From Xenococcus sp. MO_188.B8 (GTDB lineage Bacteria; Cyanobacteriota; Cyanobacteriia; Cyanobacteriales; Xenococcaceae), in the NCBI GenBank assembly GCA_030065615.1, contig JASJDR010000064.1:1-44406 (forward strand): 44,406 bases of DNA, in the 5' to 3' direction. The translations under genes and the position numbers were made by a program. The notes beneath the pieces are model-generated. The model saw only the letters and a program-made list of their open reading frames with translations. It was not told where the DNA came from and made no database searches. Within the stretch, counting starts at the first letter, position 1. Each line of letters starts with the position of its first letter. Positions 27,806 through 37,258 of the stretch are shown here, piece by piece.

Positions 27806-28956
27806 CCTCTTGCTCCTACTGCGACATTATCAGCTAACCACTCAGCATGAATTTTTAAATTAGCCATAACTGACTTACCATAAAACTCTTCTAAAACTTT
27901 TGCTATTTGCTGAAAAAATACGAGCTCGGAGTAATTATTTATTGCATGGTCGCGAATTGCGCTATAGTTCCATGTCTGCAAGCATTCCTGTTTAACGGCT
28001 CTCTGCAAGGCGTCAGGAGTTTGAGGATTAAAAAGTATACCAGTTTTGCCTGAAATTTGAGTATCCAGCACTCCGCCTGCTCCATAGGCGATTACAGGTG
28101 TCCCACTGGCATTAGCTTCTATGGGAACTAAGCCATAATCTTCAAGAGCGGTGACTATTACGGCTTTTGCTTTGGCCATCAAATGTTTCCGCCAATTATC
28201 CTCCACATATCCCAAAAAATTGATGTTGTCTAAAGACTTAGCCTCTAAACGTTTGCGCTCAGGACCGTCCCCAATGATAATTAACGGTAATCCCAGCCAA
28301 TTAAACGTCTCGATCGCAATATCCAATCTTTTATAGCTAATAATTCGCGACGAAATTAGGTAATAGTCTTCTTTGTCGCCTGAGTAAATAAACTTACTGG
28401 TGTCGATTGGATAATTTATTACTAAGGCTTTTCTTTGATATATTCGGTTAATTCTTCGGGCTACAGTAGTGGAATTGGCGATGTATAAATCTGGTTCTTG
28501 AGAATACTGCAAATCTTGTTGCCTTAAAGATTGCATTACAGGTTCGATCAGTGGGGAAAATTTCTTAAATTTACTATATTCTTCTAAATAAATTCGCGTA
28601 TTCCAAAGAAAGCGGGTTACATTGTGACAAAAACAAATGTGCATTGCTCCTGGTCTCTTTCGTACTCCTTTGGCAAAGCTAGAAGTACTACTAATTATTA
28701 GATCGTACTCTTGCAAGTCAAGCTGGCGAAAAGCTGAGTAATATAAGGGAGCATAAAAACGAAAACCTCTTTTGGTTCCAGGCAACTTTTGAAGAAAAGT
28801 TGTTTTGACAGAGCGTCCTTGGAGATCGATGGTGTTCTGAGAATCATAGAGAGATGAATAAACATCAGCCTCGGGAAAAAATTTGCACAGTAACTGAAAA
28901 ACCCTCTCAGCTCCACCGCGCTGTGTTAAATAGTCGTGTACTAAAGCTATCTTCAT
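27802..28956 (-). CDS. Glycosyltransferase family 4, first gene of the polysaccharide operon
   Basis: 384 residues, GT-B fold. MKIALVHDYLTQRGGAERVF is the common start of GT4 enzymes such as WbaZ-like mannosyltransferases. The donor motif EDYGLVPIEANASGTPVIAY lies near residue 275, with GGVLD after it. It overlaps the Wzc-like gene by four bases and has about 920 bases of non-coding DNA upstream, so the main promoter of the cluster should be there. Confidence 0.9.
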   Translation of the reverse strand: MKIALVHDYLTQRGGAERVFQLLCKFFPEADVYSSLYDSQNTIDLQGRSVKTTFLQKLPGTKRGFRFYAPLYYSAFRQLDLQEYDLIISSTSSFAKGVRKRPGAMHICFCHNVTRFLWNTRIYLEEYSKFKKFSPLIEPVMQSLRQQDLQYSQEPDLYIANSTTVARRINRIYQRKALVINYPIDTSKFIYSGDKEDYYLISSRIISYKRLDIAIETFNWLGLPLIIIGDGPERKRLEAKSLDNINFLGYVEDNWRKHLMAKAKAVIVTALEDYGLVPIEANASGTPVIAYGAGGVLDTQISGKTGILFNPQTPDALQRAVKQECLQTWNYSAIRDHAINNYSELVFFQQIAKVLEEFYGKSVMANLKIHAEWLADNVAVGARG

Positions 28957-29240
28957 TATTTGAGTGTTGTTATAAAAATTTGACGACTGCCTCTAGGGTC
29001 TCGTCATTGATGAAAATAATTGAAACTTAGCAAAACCAGAGTGTGCATCACAAAGCTAACTTAATGGGTGTTTAAATAAGAGCCTAGTGCACCTTTTGAT
29101 CAACAGAAACAAAAATCAATATATGTACATGCTTCCTTAATATTCTTTACTTTTTTTTAAATTTCTTAGTTGGATTTAATATTAGATTGCACTAATCGAA
29201 AAGTAAATCTCCTTTAGGTAAGTAAAAAGTTATCTGATAG

Positions 29241-29342
29241 TAATATGGCAATCCTAAATCATTCGTGAAAAAAACTTTTGCCCTCCATCCTCTGCCTCTT
29301 CTCCTCCCAAATTTTCATTACTTAAATAGGATTGCTATATTA
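29241..29342. repeat. 102-bp MITE-like element with terminal inverted repeats
   Basis: TAATATGGCAATCCTAAAT at the left end is matched by the reverse complement of the right end (TAATATAGCAATCCTATTT), with one mismatch in the first 15 bases. The interior is pyrimidine-rich. It is non-coding and could fold as a long hairpin. A TATAGCAATCC-type end is commonly met in cyanobacterial miniature elements. Confidence 0.6.
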
Positions 29343-29684
29343 GGTTGGAAATACTAAGCTACATAGGAAACCCGTTGCGTTATGACCTTTGTGTAAATAT
29401 TTACGTATTTTCTCGTCTTACGCTGTAAAGAGGCGAGTAATATAAACGAACTAGATTGAAGTATTATAAACTATTAAGGTATTAATAGAAATAAGATATT
29501 AAAATTTATTATGTTTTGCCACATAAAGCCCCACAAACTTGTTTTTTGTATTATATATACTTACAGTAAAACCAAAAAAACAAATAGAAATGCAGACTTA
29601 ACAGTAGGGATTGTAAATACTTTTACATTATTTAGAAGTACTCATGTAATTGAAAAAAATATTTTTGCACAGGGTATCTAAAAA

Positions 29685-29765
29685 ATGATTGTAGCTCCAA
29701 ATTTTGCAGCAAATCTTTTTCTGTTCGGTTGTCTAACTTGTGCGCTTGAATGGTTCTTCGGCTAG
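29685..29765 (+). CDS. Possible 26-residue hydrophobic peptide
   Basis: ATG at 29685 opens a short frame, MIVAPNFAANLFLFGCLTCA followed by LEWFFG and a TAG stop. It would be a single membrane-spanning peptide with two cysteines. CAGGG lies about 12 bases upstream, further than ideal. It resembles no small photosystem subunit I know. Chance occurrence is quite possible. Confidence 0.2.
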   Translation: MIVAPNFAANLFLFGCLTCALEWFFG

Positions 29766-29932
29766 ATTAACTCCCTAGGGTCTCTCGCCAAGCAACACTG
29801 TATCTAACCCTTTAAAAAATAACTTTTTTTTAAAGCTAATATTACTTATTCGAGAAGTATTGATTGTAAACCGATAAATTGGAGGTGCACATTTTTCTCG
29901 TCGCTAAAGCGAGAATCTCAGTGCGAACAAAA

Positions 29933-31300
29933 ATGAATAACCCAATTGACTTTGAATCCGTCTTGTCTTTAATTGATCGTACTATTAGTCCTATTTATCT
30001 TAATCCGACTCAAGAAATAGTACTTCGAGAAGTGTGGAATGGTAAAACTTATGCCAAGATGGCAGATGACTATAATTACGATCCTGAGTATATCAAAACC
30101 GTAGGCTGTAATTTATGGCACACTCTTTCTTGTGCTTTTGATGAGCAAATTAACAAGAGTAATTTTGTGCCTTGTATGAGGCGAAAAATTAAGGATGTAA
30201 TTATAGATCAGAAAAATAAGTCAACAGATGATCGGTCTCAACTTTTATCTACTAATCTTACAGATCAGCAATCTTATCATTGGACAACTGCTCCTGATAC
30301 CAAACATTTCATAGGTAGAGGACAAGAAATTAAACTCTTAGAATCTTGGAGTCAGGATCTTGATTGTCGTTGTATTGTTGTTTCAGGTATGGTTGGTTGT
30401 GGGAAAACTAGTTTGGTAACTAAGTTTGCCAAAGATGTAAAAAATCAGTTTGATTACGTTATTTGGTTTTCCTTAGATAATCCCCCATCTATAAAAACAC
30501 TAATCCATAATTACCTAAAATTAATCAGCCAGCATCCTAACCATGGGATAGACTCAGAATCTTTAGACTTAAGTCTCTTAATATCTCAACTTATCGATTA
30601 TTTAAAACAGAAAAAAATTTTACTAGTATTAGACAATTTACAATCTATTTTTGAGGTCCATCAAACAAGCATTTATTACAAAAAAGAATTAGAAGACTAC
30701 GGTCAATTTTTCCGTGCCATTATATCTACCAACCATAAAAGTCTCTTAATTTGTACAAGCCGGCTCAAGCCTAAATTACTTGAATACTATGCCACGAATC
30801 AAATTAAAATTCTTGGTTTACAAGGATTTGCGAAGCAAACTACCAAGAAATTTATAGAGTCAAAAATTAGTAGCGCCTCAGATAGGCAAAAGCTATTGCA
30901 TTTATCTGAAAGTTTACAAAATAACCCTCAATTACTGAAAATTGCTTATGATAACTTGGATATTGTTAGTGGCGATAATATTGAACAAGTTGTTCAAGAA
31001 CTCAGTCTCCTTGAAACAATTACTAGTTTGCTGGAGCAAGAATTGTCTTGTTTATCAAATTTAGATAAAGAAATTACTTGCTGGTTAGCAATATCCGATT
31101 CGCCTGTTTCTTCAGCAGAATTGTCCAACTATCTAGAACAATCTCATCCTAGAATCAAATTTTTACACAGCATTAATTCTTTAATAGAGCGATCGCTGAT
31201 TAGCCAAAGTGATGGTACTTACTCTTTGATGCCCATAATGAAAAGCTATTTGCGCAGGAGATTGGTTAAGCAAGCTCTCCAAAGCAGAAGCTACAATTAA
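29933..31300 (+). CDS. STAND/NB-ARC ATPase with N-terminal helical domain
   Basis: 455 residues from ATG 29933. Residues about 1-85 look like the winged-helix-type N-terminal domain (often called vMAP N) of cyanobacterial STAND proteins: LNPTQEIVLREVWNGKTYAK. The ATPase follows, with FIGRGQEIKLLESW, Walker A GMVGCGKTSL (about 155), Walker B ILLVLDN and sensor LLICTSR. A winged-helix segment ends the protein; there are no WD40 or TPR repeats, so it lacks the usual sensing array. The frame extends upstream to a TTG at 29879, with GGAGG at 29881-29885 inside it and a small hairpin (CTCG..CGAG) between that and the ATG, so the start is uncertain. The next gene begins 23 bases downstream. Confidence 0.82.
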   Translation: MNNPIDFESVLSLIDRTISPIYLNPTQEIVLREVWNGKTYAKMADDYNYDPEYIKTVGCNLWHTLSCAFDEQINKSNFVPCMRRKIKDVIIDQKNKSTDDRSQLLSTNLTDQQSYHWTTAPDTKHFIGRGQEIKLLESWSQDLDCRCIVVSGMVGCGKTSLVTKFAKDVKNQFDYVIWFSLDNPPSIKTLIHNYLKLISQHPNHGIDSESLDLSLLISQLIDYLKQKKILLVLDNLQSIFEVHQTSIYYKKELEDYGQFFRAIISTNHKSLLICTSRLKPKLLEYYATNQIKILGLQGFAKQTTKKFIESKISSASDRQKLLHLSESLQNNPQLLKIAYDNLDIVSGDNIEQVVQELSLLETITSLLEQELSCLSNLDKEITCWLAISDSPVSSAELSNYLEQSHPRIKFLHSINSLIERSLISQSDGTYSLMPIMKSYLRRRLVKQALQSRSYN

Positions 31301-31323
31301 GCAATTTAATCGATAGTATAGCA

Positions 31324-32481
31324 ATGAAACAACACAAAATTCTTTTTGTCGATCATATAGCAGCATTGGGGGGAGCAGAACTAAGCCTACTAGATTTGGC
31401 AACTGCACACGCTCAAACTAGCAAGGTGCTCCTGTTTCAAGATGGTCTTTTACGCGAACGTTTAGAGCTGGCAGGAGTACAAGTAACGATTATTCCTGCT
31501 TCTAAAACTATGCTTAATCTCCGTACTTCTGGAGGACTGAACTCCTTGGCAACAATACCAGAACTCTGGAATATGGCAGGTATGATCGCTCAAGAAGCAA
31601 AAGGTTATGATTTGATCTTGGCTAATTCCCAAAAAGCTTTTATAATTGCTGCTCTGGCAACTTTAAGGGGGAGTCCTCCTATTGTATGGTATCTACGGGA
31701 TATTATTACTGCAAAGCATTTCAGTAGGGTAAACCGTAGGATTGCAGTGTTTTTGGCTAATCAATTTGCTAGTAAGGTATTGGTTAATTCTCAAGCTACA
31801 GGTAAAGCCTTTGTTGCTGCTGGAGGAAAACAAGACCTCTTAGATGTCGTTTATAATGGTTTTGACTCTCGGCGGTTTGATACTGTAACTATTCAAGATA
31901 TAAATAAAGTCCGTTCTCAGTTAAGTATTGGTAATGCACCTTTAGTTGGATTATTTAGTCGTTTTTCTTACTGGAAAGGTCAACACCTTCTTCTCAAGGC
32001 AGTTGAAGAATTACCTCAAGTCCATGTGATTTTAGTAGGAAAAGCTTTATTTGGGGAAGAAGACTATGTTTCTGAGCTAAAAAGCCTAGCTAGTAAACCA
32101 GAATTGCAAGGTAGAATTCATTGGTTAGGATTTCGTAACGATATTCCCACTTTAATGAAAGCCTGCGACATTATCGTTCATACTTCTACTGAACCAGAAC
32201 CCTTTGGTAGGGTGATTGTCGAAGGACAGTTAGCCCAAAAAGCTGTAGTTGCCTCGGCTGCTGGAGGGGCACTAGAAATCATCAACGATGGAATAACTGG
32301 TTATTTATTCGCCTCTGGAGATGCGATCGCTCTGCGCCAACGGATTCAAAAATTGATTAGCGATCGCAATTTAGCCCACACTTTAGGTCAACAGGGTTAT
32401 GTCAGTGCCCGGAAAAATTTCTCTTTAGAGAATCTGCTCGATAGTTTTGAACAAGCTTTGTTAGAGGTATTAGAGGTGTAA
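31324..32481 (+). CDS. Glycosyltransferase family 4
   Basis: 385 residues, GT-B fold: ILFVDHIAALGGAELSLLDL at the N-terminus, LFSRFSYWKGQHLLLKAV opening the donor domain, and EPFGRVIVEGQLAQKAVVAS near residue 291 as the donor motif. It is co-oriented with the STAND gene and probably co-transcribed, and lies on the opposite strand from the polysaccharide operon. It may glycosylate the same polymer or a different envelope component. Confidence 0.9.
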   Translation: MKQHKILFVDHIAALGGAELSLLDLATAHAQTSKVLLFQDGLLRERLELAGVQVTIIPASKTMLNLRTSGGLNSLATIPELWNMAGMIAQEAKGYDLILANSQKAFIIAALATLRGSPPIVWYLRDIITAKHFSRVNRRIAVFLANQFASKVLVNSQATGKAFVAAGGKQDLLDVVYNGFDSRRFDTVTIQDINKVRSQLSIGNAPLVGLFSRFSYWKGQHLLLKAVEELPQVHVILVGKALFGEEDYVSELKSLASKPELQGRIHWLGFRNDIPTLMKACDIIVHTSTEPEPFGRVIVEGQLAQKAVVASAAGGALEIINDGITGYLFASGDAIALRQRIQKLISDRNLAHTLGQQGYVSARKNFSLENLLDSFEQALLEVLEV

Positions 32482-32810
32482 TTAGGCTGCTTGCTAATGA
32501 TTTCTGAAGCTTTGAGCATTTCTGGCTTATATCTAATAAGTTTTTAAGTTTTGAATCGTAGTCTCCTATATAGATATCTCTATCTATAAATCTAATTCTT
32601 ATCGAATTTTTGATCGTTATCGATGGTTACAACACCAATCTTTATTTTGTGTTTTTAGTTGTCATCATACATTAGTATTACTAAAATTGAAATGTAACCC
32701 CAAAAATGACCCAATTTTTACCAATGATGCTCTTATTATAGCCTAATATAGTATAAAAGTACTATTAATTTTCTATAAAATATAATTTTTTCGCAATTGT
32801 CTAGTAGCGT

Positions 32811-32818
32811 GCTATACT
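32811..32818 (+). promoter_or_regulatory. Probable extended -10 of the tRNA-Pro promoter
   Basis: GTGCTATACT about 50 bases upstream of the tRNA start gives a TATACT hexamer with the TGC extension. A good -35 at the right distance is not obvious. Confidence 0.35.
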
Positions 32819-32869
32819 GGCTTTTGCTTAACAAATAGTCAAATACTAAATGTCTAGCATCTAATTATT

Positions 32870-32935
32870 CGGGGCGTAGCGCAGCGCAGCTTGGTAGCGC
32901 ACTACTTTGGGGTAGTAGGGGTCGTGGGTTCAAAT
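32870..32935 (+). tRNA. Truncated tRNA-Pro (anticodon GGG), 3' end missing
   Basis: Reads CGGGGCG acceptor strand, TA, D-stem GCGC, a D-loop ending AGCTTGGTA, GCGC, the anticodon arm CTACT-TTGGGGT-AGTAG (perfect 5-bp stem, anticodon GGG), a GTGGG T-stem strand and TTCAAAT T-loop. Then it breaks: the next bases are AGTTAAACTA instead of the expected CCCAC and CGCCCCG. The D-loop also has an extra GCGCA, a duplication of the neighbouring bases. The gene cannot give a functional tRNA. Truncation at the T-loop is typical of an integrase attachment event or a later deletion. Confidence 0.75.
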
Positions 32936-33106
32936 AGTTAAACTATAGATTTTATAGAACCATCGCTATACTTAGACTATAGACTCTAAACACCATCGTA
33001 ATTAGAAGATTATTTTTTGGTTGGGATTAATCGTACCCCAATTTATGACCCAAAAATTCTTTCTTGCAGGATTTATTTACAAAATAATTAACTATCGTTG
33101 TAAAAG

Positions 33107-34795
33107 TCACTCAGAATTAAACCATTGTTGCTCCAAAACAGATAAATAGTTAGCAAGGTCACGACGAATTTGCCAGCATTTACTGCGTTCACTGGAACGA
33201 CGTAAGGTCGCTAGAGCAGTACGAAAAGTATTCAGCTCAACTGTAGCAAAAGACTTTACCCAATCAGTATCTTGAGGTAAACCAAACAGTATGGCAACAG
33301 CAGAACCCTCACGAAGAATAAAGGATTGAGTATTCTTGCGACCAGTAATTTGACGACGAGATTTTTTGATTTGCCCAATAAAAATTTCTAAATCGTTATT
33401 AGTCTTTGGTAATAAAGGTTCTTGTCGATAAGAAAATAATTTGCAGCTAAAGGAAGTCGTAATCTTCTGAAAATGATTGAGCCATTGGTTAAGTAGGGCA
33501 TTAACAGTCAAATCAGAACCAAATTCCCTAGTTAGTGATAGGTCGGTCGTATCAGCAATTTCGAGTTTTAGTTGAGCCAAATAGTTCAATAAATCTGGTA
33601 CCGCTTGAGCCGCAGCAATTTCAGTATCTAACAAATGGGCAATCTGTCGAATCCATTTCAGAGCTTGATTAAGCAAGGCAAAACTAGCTTGATAAGTTGG
33701 TAGAACAGATAATCTTTGACGTAGTTTGCTGAGTAATTGAGAAGAACGACTCAACAAGAGCCGATCTAAAGAATCAACAATCTGAATTAATTTCTGATAG
33801 AGTTCAACTCCAGGAAACTCTAAGGGATATTTCCCTTTGGTTCCCATTACGGTGCGAATTGCCAAGCAATAATCCAGGATTATTTGAGATTCTGTAGTCT
33901 TGTCACTTTGTTGTGCTGCTATCTCTATCGGGCGAATTTGCCGAATCTTCTTTTTGAGTTCTTTCTTCAATTGACGAGCGACCCCGCGTTATGCGAAGCG
34001 GTATCCTTTAGGGCGGCGTCAGACGCAAGGGAACGCGCGAGTCGTGACGATCCTGTTCACAGACAGGTTTCGCTAGATCTTTTAGATAGTGGTACTGACA
34101 TAACTGATGTGCTATTCCTGGTAACTGACGCTCGATTGCCAAACAAATCGAATGTTGTTTATCACTGACCACACCGATAATTGGGACTCCTAATTGTTTC
34201 ACTTGTTCAATTAGTTTTTCAATTTCTCCTGTGGCACTCGATAACAAATTAGCTGCTACTAGCACTCGACCTAGTCGCACTTCTGGCGAGTAAGTAAACG
34301 GTTTCATTTCCTTTCTCGGGTTGGATGCCATCAATTGCCAGTATGATTCCCCCTAACTCATGTAACTCAGCCATTAGCTTCGCGTCTTCTTGGGCTACTG
34401 TGGTCACGCTTTGCTAGGAATACTTCACACAGAAGAGCTACTTCTTTGAGCGAGATTGAGATTTTCTTGGTGAGCTGATTGTAAATTGCTTCTATCGTTT
34501 TGTTGTCTCGATACCTTAACTGACCAATGTAGACAATCACATCTAGTCCAAAGGTATATCCCTTAAGCGCCAGAAGATTTTCTTCTTCTGGCCGATAGAC
34601 TGCTTCTGAGTTAGCACATTCGGGATTTTGACACCCCAAACAATGACTCACTACTTTTAATTCTCCGCTTAACTTTACAATCCATCTTTGTTTGTGGTAC
34701 TTCTCACTGAAGGGTTGATCGCATTGGGGGCAGGTTTTTGTTTGCGGATACAAATCGATTCGTCTACTCTCAGAATGATTACGAGCTGTTTTCAT
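33107..34795 (-). pseudogene. Transposase gene broken by frameshifts and a repeat insertion
   Basis: Reads from 34795 down. The first piece (34795-34367) begins with a zinc-finger-like domain (CPQCDQPF ... CLGCQNPECANSE) and a helical region. A frameshift near 34400 moves the frame to LGGIILAIDGIQPEKGNETV, which carries the first catalytic Asp of a DDE-type transposase. A second shift near 34275 leads to VGVV-like core GVPIIGVVSDKQHSICLAIE and QLCQYHYLKDLAKPV. A 73-bp repeat then splits QDR from QLKKELKKKI, and the remaining 287-residue helical piece runs to 33107. At least three lesions, so the transposase is inactive. I did not recognise the IS family. Confidence 0.8.
33978..34050. repeat. 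73-bp dispersed repeat inserted in the transposase gene
   Basis: Carries GAAGCGGTATCCTTTAGGGC, the CCTAAAGGATACCGC family in reverse. TGACGA occurs at 33972-33977 and again at 34045-34050. Removing 73 bp joins CAGGATCGT to CAATTGAAG and restores a continuous reading frame (QDRQLKKEL). This is a direct record of a repeat insertion with a six-base target duplication. Confidence 0.85.
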
Positions 34796-34972
34796 CTGTT
34801 GAGACTGACTCTAACTCAGCAATAACTTGCTTTAAGATTATTTATCAGTCTCTCATAATTCAACTCATTCAAGCTTTTGGTGTTAGTTTTACAGCGATAG
34901 TTATAATTAAATAAATTTAGCAAGTAATTAACATGTAGATGTAGTTGTAAAAAATCGCGATACAACCACCAC

Positions 34973-35016
34973 AAAATCTAGAAAAAACCTAAAAAAAATC
35001 TAGAGAAAACCTAAAA
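34973..35016. repeat. Tandem 22-bp repeat upstream of gpmI
   Basis: Two adjacent copies of AAAATCTAGAAAAAACCTAA plus AA, one mismatch, at 34973-34994 and 34995-35016. It sits about 75 bases before the gpmI start and could affect its promoter. No other signal was placed in 34904-35092. Confidence 0.6.
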
Positions 35017-35092
35017 AATGAAGCGTAGATTTTCAAACAAAGGCCATCTCAATGTTATTATCGATGTGCGTAGCAGTTAGTAATGTAGGGCA

Positions 35093-36697
35093 ATGACTAT
35101 GGTAGAAGCACCTGTATCTCCAGTGGTGCTAACAATATTGGATGGCTGGGGTTATCGAGAGGAAACTAAGGATAACGCTATTGCTACAGCCAAGACACCG
35201 GTATTTGATAGCTTGACAACAGCCTATCCCAACACCTTAATCCGTACCTCAGGAAAAGATGTAGGACTTCCAGATGGTCAAATGGGAAATTCAGAGGTTG
35301 GTCATCTTAATCTGGGTGCGGGAAGAATTGTTCCTCAAGAATTAGTGCGCATTACCGATGCGGTAGAGGATGGCTCTTTATTTAGTAATGAAGTCCTCGT
35401 GGAAATATGCGATCGCGTTCGCACTTCAGGCGGCAAACTGCATTTGATTGGTCTTTGCTCCGAGGGAGGGGTTCATTCCCATCTCAAACATCTAATCGGT
35501 TTATTAGATTTAGCCAAAATAAACGGGATCTCTGATGTCTGTATTCACGCTATTACCGATGGTCGAGATACTATTCCCACAGATGGGATTAAAGCCTTAG
35601 GCGCAATCCAAAAATATGTAGACAAAATAGGTGTAGGGCGGATTGTGACAATAAGTGGTCGTTACTATGCCATGGATCGCGATCGCCGTTGGAACAGAGT
35701 GCAACAAGCCTATGAAGTGATGACTCAGGATAGTGTGATGCAACCTCTCTATGCCACTGAGGTTTTGCAGAATTTCTACAACGAAGGGCTCACCGACGAA
35801 TTTATACTCCCCACCAGAATTGCCCCAGGAGCGATTCAACCAAAAGATGGGGTGATTTTCTTCAATTTTCGTCCAGATCGGGCTCGTCAGCTGACCTATG
35901 CTTTTGTCCAGGAAAATTTTACTGGCTTTGAGCGAGAAATTATTCAACCTCTCAATTTTGTAACCTTTACTCAATATGATCCATCTCTAGCGGTGGAGGT
36001 GGTTTTTAAGCCACAAAATCTGACCAATATTTTAGGAGAAGTTATTGCCGCCCAAGGTTTGCGTCAATTTAGAACTGCTGAGACCGAAAAATATCCTCAT
36101 GTTACCTATTTCTTTAACGGTGGCTTGGAGTCTCCCTTTAAAGGGGAAGATCGCGAATTAATCCAAAGTCCGATGGTGGCTACCTATGATCGTGCTCCGG
36201 CTATGTCGGCGATCGCAGTTACCGAGGCGGTTTGTCAGGCGGTCAACAAAGGAATTTACTCGTTGATTATAGTTAACTATGCTAATCCTGATATGGTAGG
36301 ACATACAGGAAATTTAGACGCCGCAGTTTCCGCGATCGAAACGGTAGATCAATGTCTTGGCAAAGTAATGGAAGCGGTAACCAAAGCGGGAGGAACCATG
36401 CTGATTACTGCCGATCATGGCAATGCCGAATATATGAAGGATGCTCAAGGAAATCCTTGGACGGCTCATACTACTAATCCTGTCCCCTTGATCCTCATTG
36501 AAGGAGAAACTCGCAAAATTTCTGGACATGGGGGAAATCCCACATTACGAGAAGATGGACGTTTAGCTGACATTGCACCGACCATTCTCCATATTTTAGG
36601 CATAGCTCAACCCGAAGAAATGACTGGCAGATCTATGATTCAACTCGCAGAATATGAGACCAAAAAGAGTCGAACTCCTGTGAGAATTTCTCTATAA
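35093..36697 (+). CDS. gpmI: 2,3-bisphosphoglycerate-independent phosphoglycerate mutase
   Basis: 534 residues, full length. Interconverts 3- and 2-phosphoglycerate in the cytosol using two metal ions and a phosphoserine intermediate. LDGWGYRE gives the first metal aspartate, GNSEVGHLNLGAGR the catalytic serine (about residue 67), and ITDGRDTIPTDG, HVTYFFNGG, TADHGNAEYM and WTAHTTNPVP the further substrate and metal ligands. It starts at the ATG at 35093. The next gene follows after 23 bases, so the two are likely co-transcribed. A housekeeping gene that marks this part of the window as core chromosome. Confidence 0.97.
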   Translation: MTMVEAPVSPVVLTILDGWGYREETKDNAIATAKTPVFDSLTTAYPNTLIRTSGKDVGLPDGQMGNSEVGHLNLGAGRIVPQELVRITDAVEDGSLFSNEVLVEICDRVRTSGGKLHLIGLCSEGGVHSHLKHLIGLLDLAKINGISDVCIHAITDGRDTIPTDGIKALGAIQKYVDKIGVGRIVTISGRYYAMDRDRRWNRVQQAYEVMTQDSVMQPLYATEVLQNFYNEGLTDEFILPTRIAPGAIQPKDGVIFFNFRPDRARQLTYAFVQENFTGFEREIIQPLNFVTFTQYDPSLAVEVVFKPQNLTNILGEVIAAQGLRQFRTAETEKYPHVTYFFNGGLESPFKGEDRELIQSPMVATYDRAPAMSAIAVTEAVCQAVNKGIYSLIIVNYANPDMVGHTGNLDAAVSAIETVDQCLGKVMEAVTKAGGTMLITADHGNAEYMKDAQGNPWTAHTTNPVPLILIEGETRKISGHGGNPTLREDGRLADIAPTILHILGIAQPEEMTGRSMIQLAEYETKKSRTPVRISL

Positions 36698-36720
36698 ACG
36701 ACTTGGCAAAATTAAGGCAT

Positions 36721-37185
36721 ATGACAACTACTACATTACTTTCTCAAGCAACTGATATCTCGGCTAACGATTACTGTGTTTTTGGTTTAGCGACTTGCTT
36801 CTTTCGTGAAGAAGGAGAAGTCCAAGAAGTCAAAATCATCGAACCAATTCCTTCTGCTTCCTTAGAAGCAATTTTGCAGGGAATTCCGACTTCTTATGAG
36901 TTGGCTGGAGCCAAAACTCTAGGGGAATTTTTGCAGGAGGAGCAAATTTTGATTCCTAGCGATTTTCCTGAATCAGCTCAATTATGCGATCGCTTTGCGG
37001 AAAGAGCGATCGCCGCAACTCGTACTTACAAAAGTCGTCCCGAAGCAACCAAGCATATTGAATTGGGAACTATCAAACAAGATTTTAACTATTCTCTCGA
37101 AAGAAAAAGAATCTTGAATGTGGAGAATATAGTGCGCACCGAAGATAATGTGAAGCAACATTCCCATACACACAAAGTTTTATAA
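36721..37185 (+). CDS. Conserved cyanobacterial protein of unknown function
   Basis: 154 residues from ATG 36721, which has AAGG five bases upstream. No signal peptide or membrane segment. VFGLATCFFREEGEVQEVKI and PIPSASLEAILQGIPTSYEL look like a folded alpha/beta domain, then a helical part ending in a His-rich tail (KQHSHTHKVL), which might bind metal. It probably shares a transcript with gpmI. I know of no function. Confidence 0.75.
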   Translation: MTTTTLLSQATDISANDYCVFGLATCFFREEGEVQEVKIIEPIPSASLEAILQGIPTSYELAGAKTLGEFLQEEQILIPSDFPESAQLCDRFAERAIAATRTYKSRPEATKHIELGTIKQDFNYSLERKRILNVENIVRTEDNVKQHSHTHKVL

Positions 37186-37258
37186 ATACTTAAGCAAGAT
37201 TAATTGTGCATTATTAGATTAGGGGAGAGGTCGTTCGTCAAGAGTGATTTATCCTAGT

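Larger units (their letters stand above)
28957..29932. other. Long intergenic region between divergent transcription units
   Basis: About 975 bases between the leftward polysaccharide operon and the rightward STAND gene. It holds a 102-bp inverted-repeat element (29241-29342), a possible 26-codon frame (29685-29765) and many A/T tracts. The operon promoter must lie in the left part but I cannot place it. Near 29414-29436 CTCG and CGAG arms flank a short loop, a weak hairpin. Confidence 0.6.
32482..33088. other. Non-coding region around the tRNA fragment
   Basis: AT-rich DNA with a truncated tRNA-Pro (32870-32935), a probable promoter before it, and two imperfect direct copies of an ACTATAGA...ACCATCG segment right after it (about 32941-32967 and 32977-32999). 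The insertion sequence starts at 33089. No protein gene is seen. Confidence 0.6.
33089..34903 (-). mobile_element. Decayed insertion sequence, about 1.8 kb, with terminal inverted repeats
   Basis: Left end TAACTATCGTTGTAAAAGTC matches the reverse complement of the right end, TAACTATCGCTGTAAAACTA, with 17 of 20 positions equal. TAAT occurs just outside both ends and may be the target duplication. The element encloses one broken transposase gene on the minus strand. Confidence 0.75.

Noticed and set aside
32870..33088. tRNA-Pro interrupted by a group I intron
   Set aside because: No conserved intron core elements are seen, the break lies at the T-loop and not at the anticodon loop, and the 3' exon (CCCACCGCCCCG) is not found downstream.
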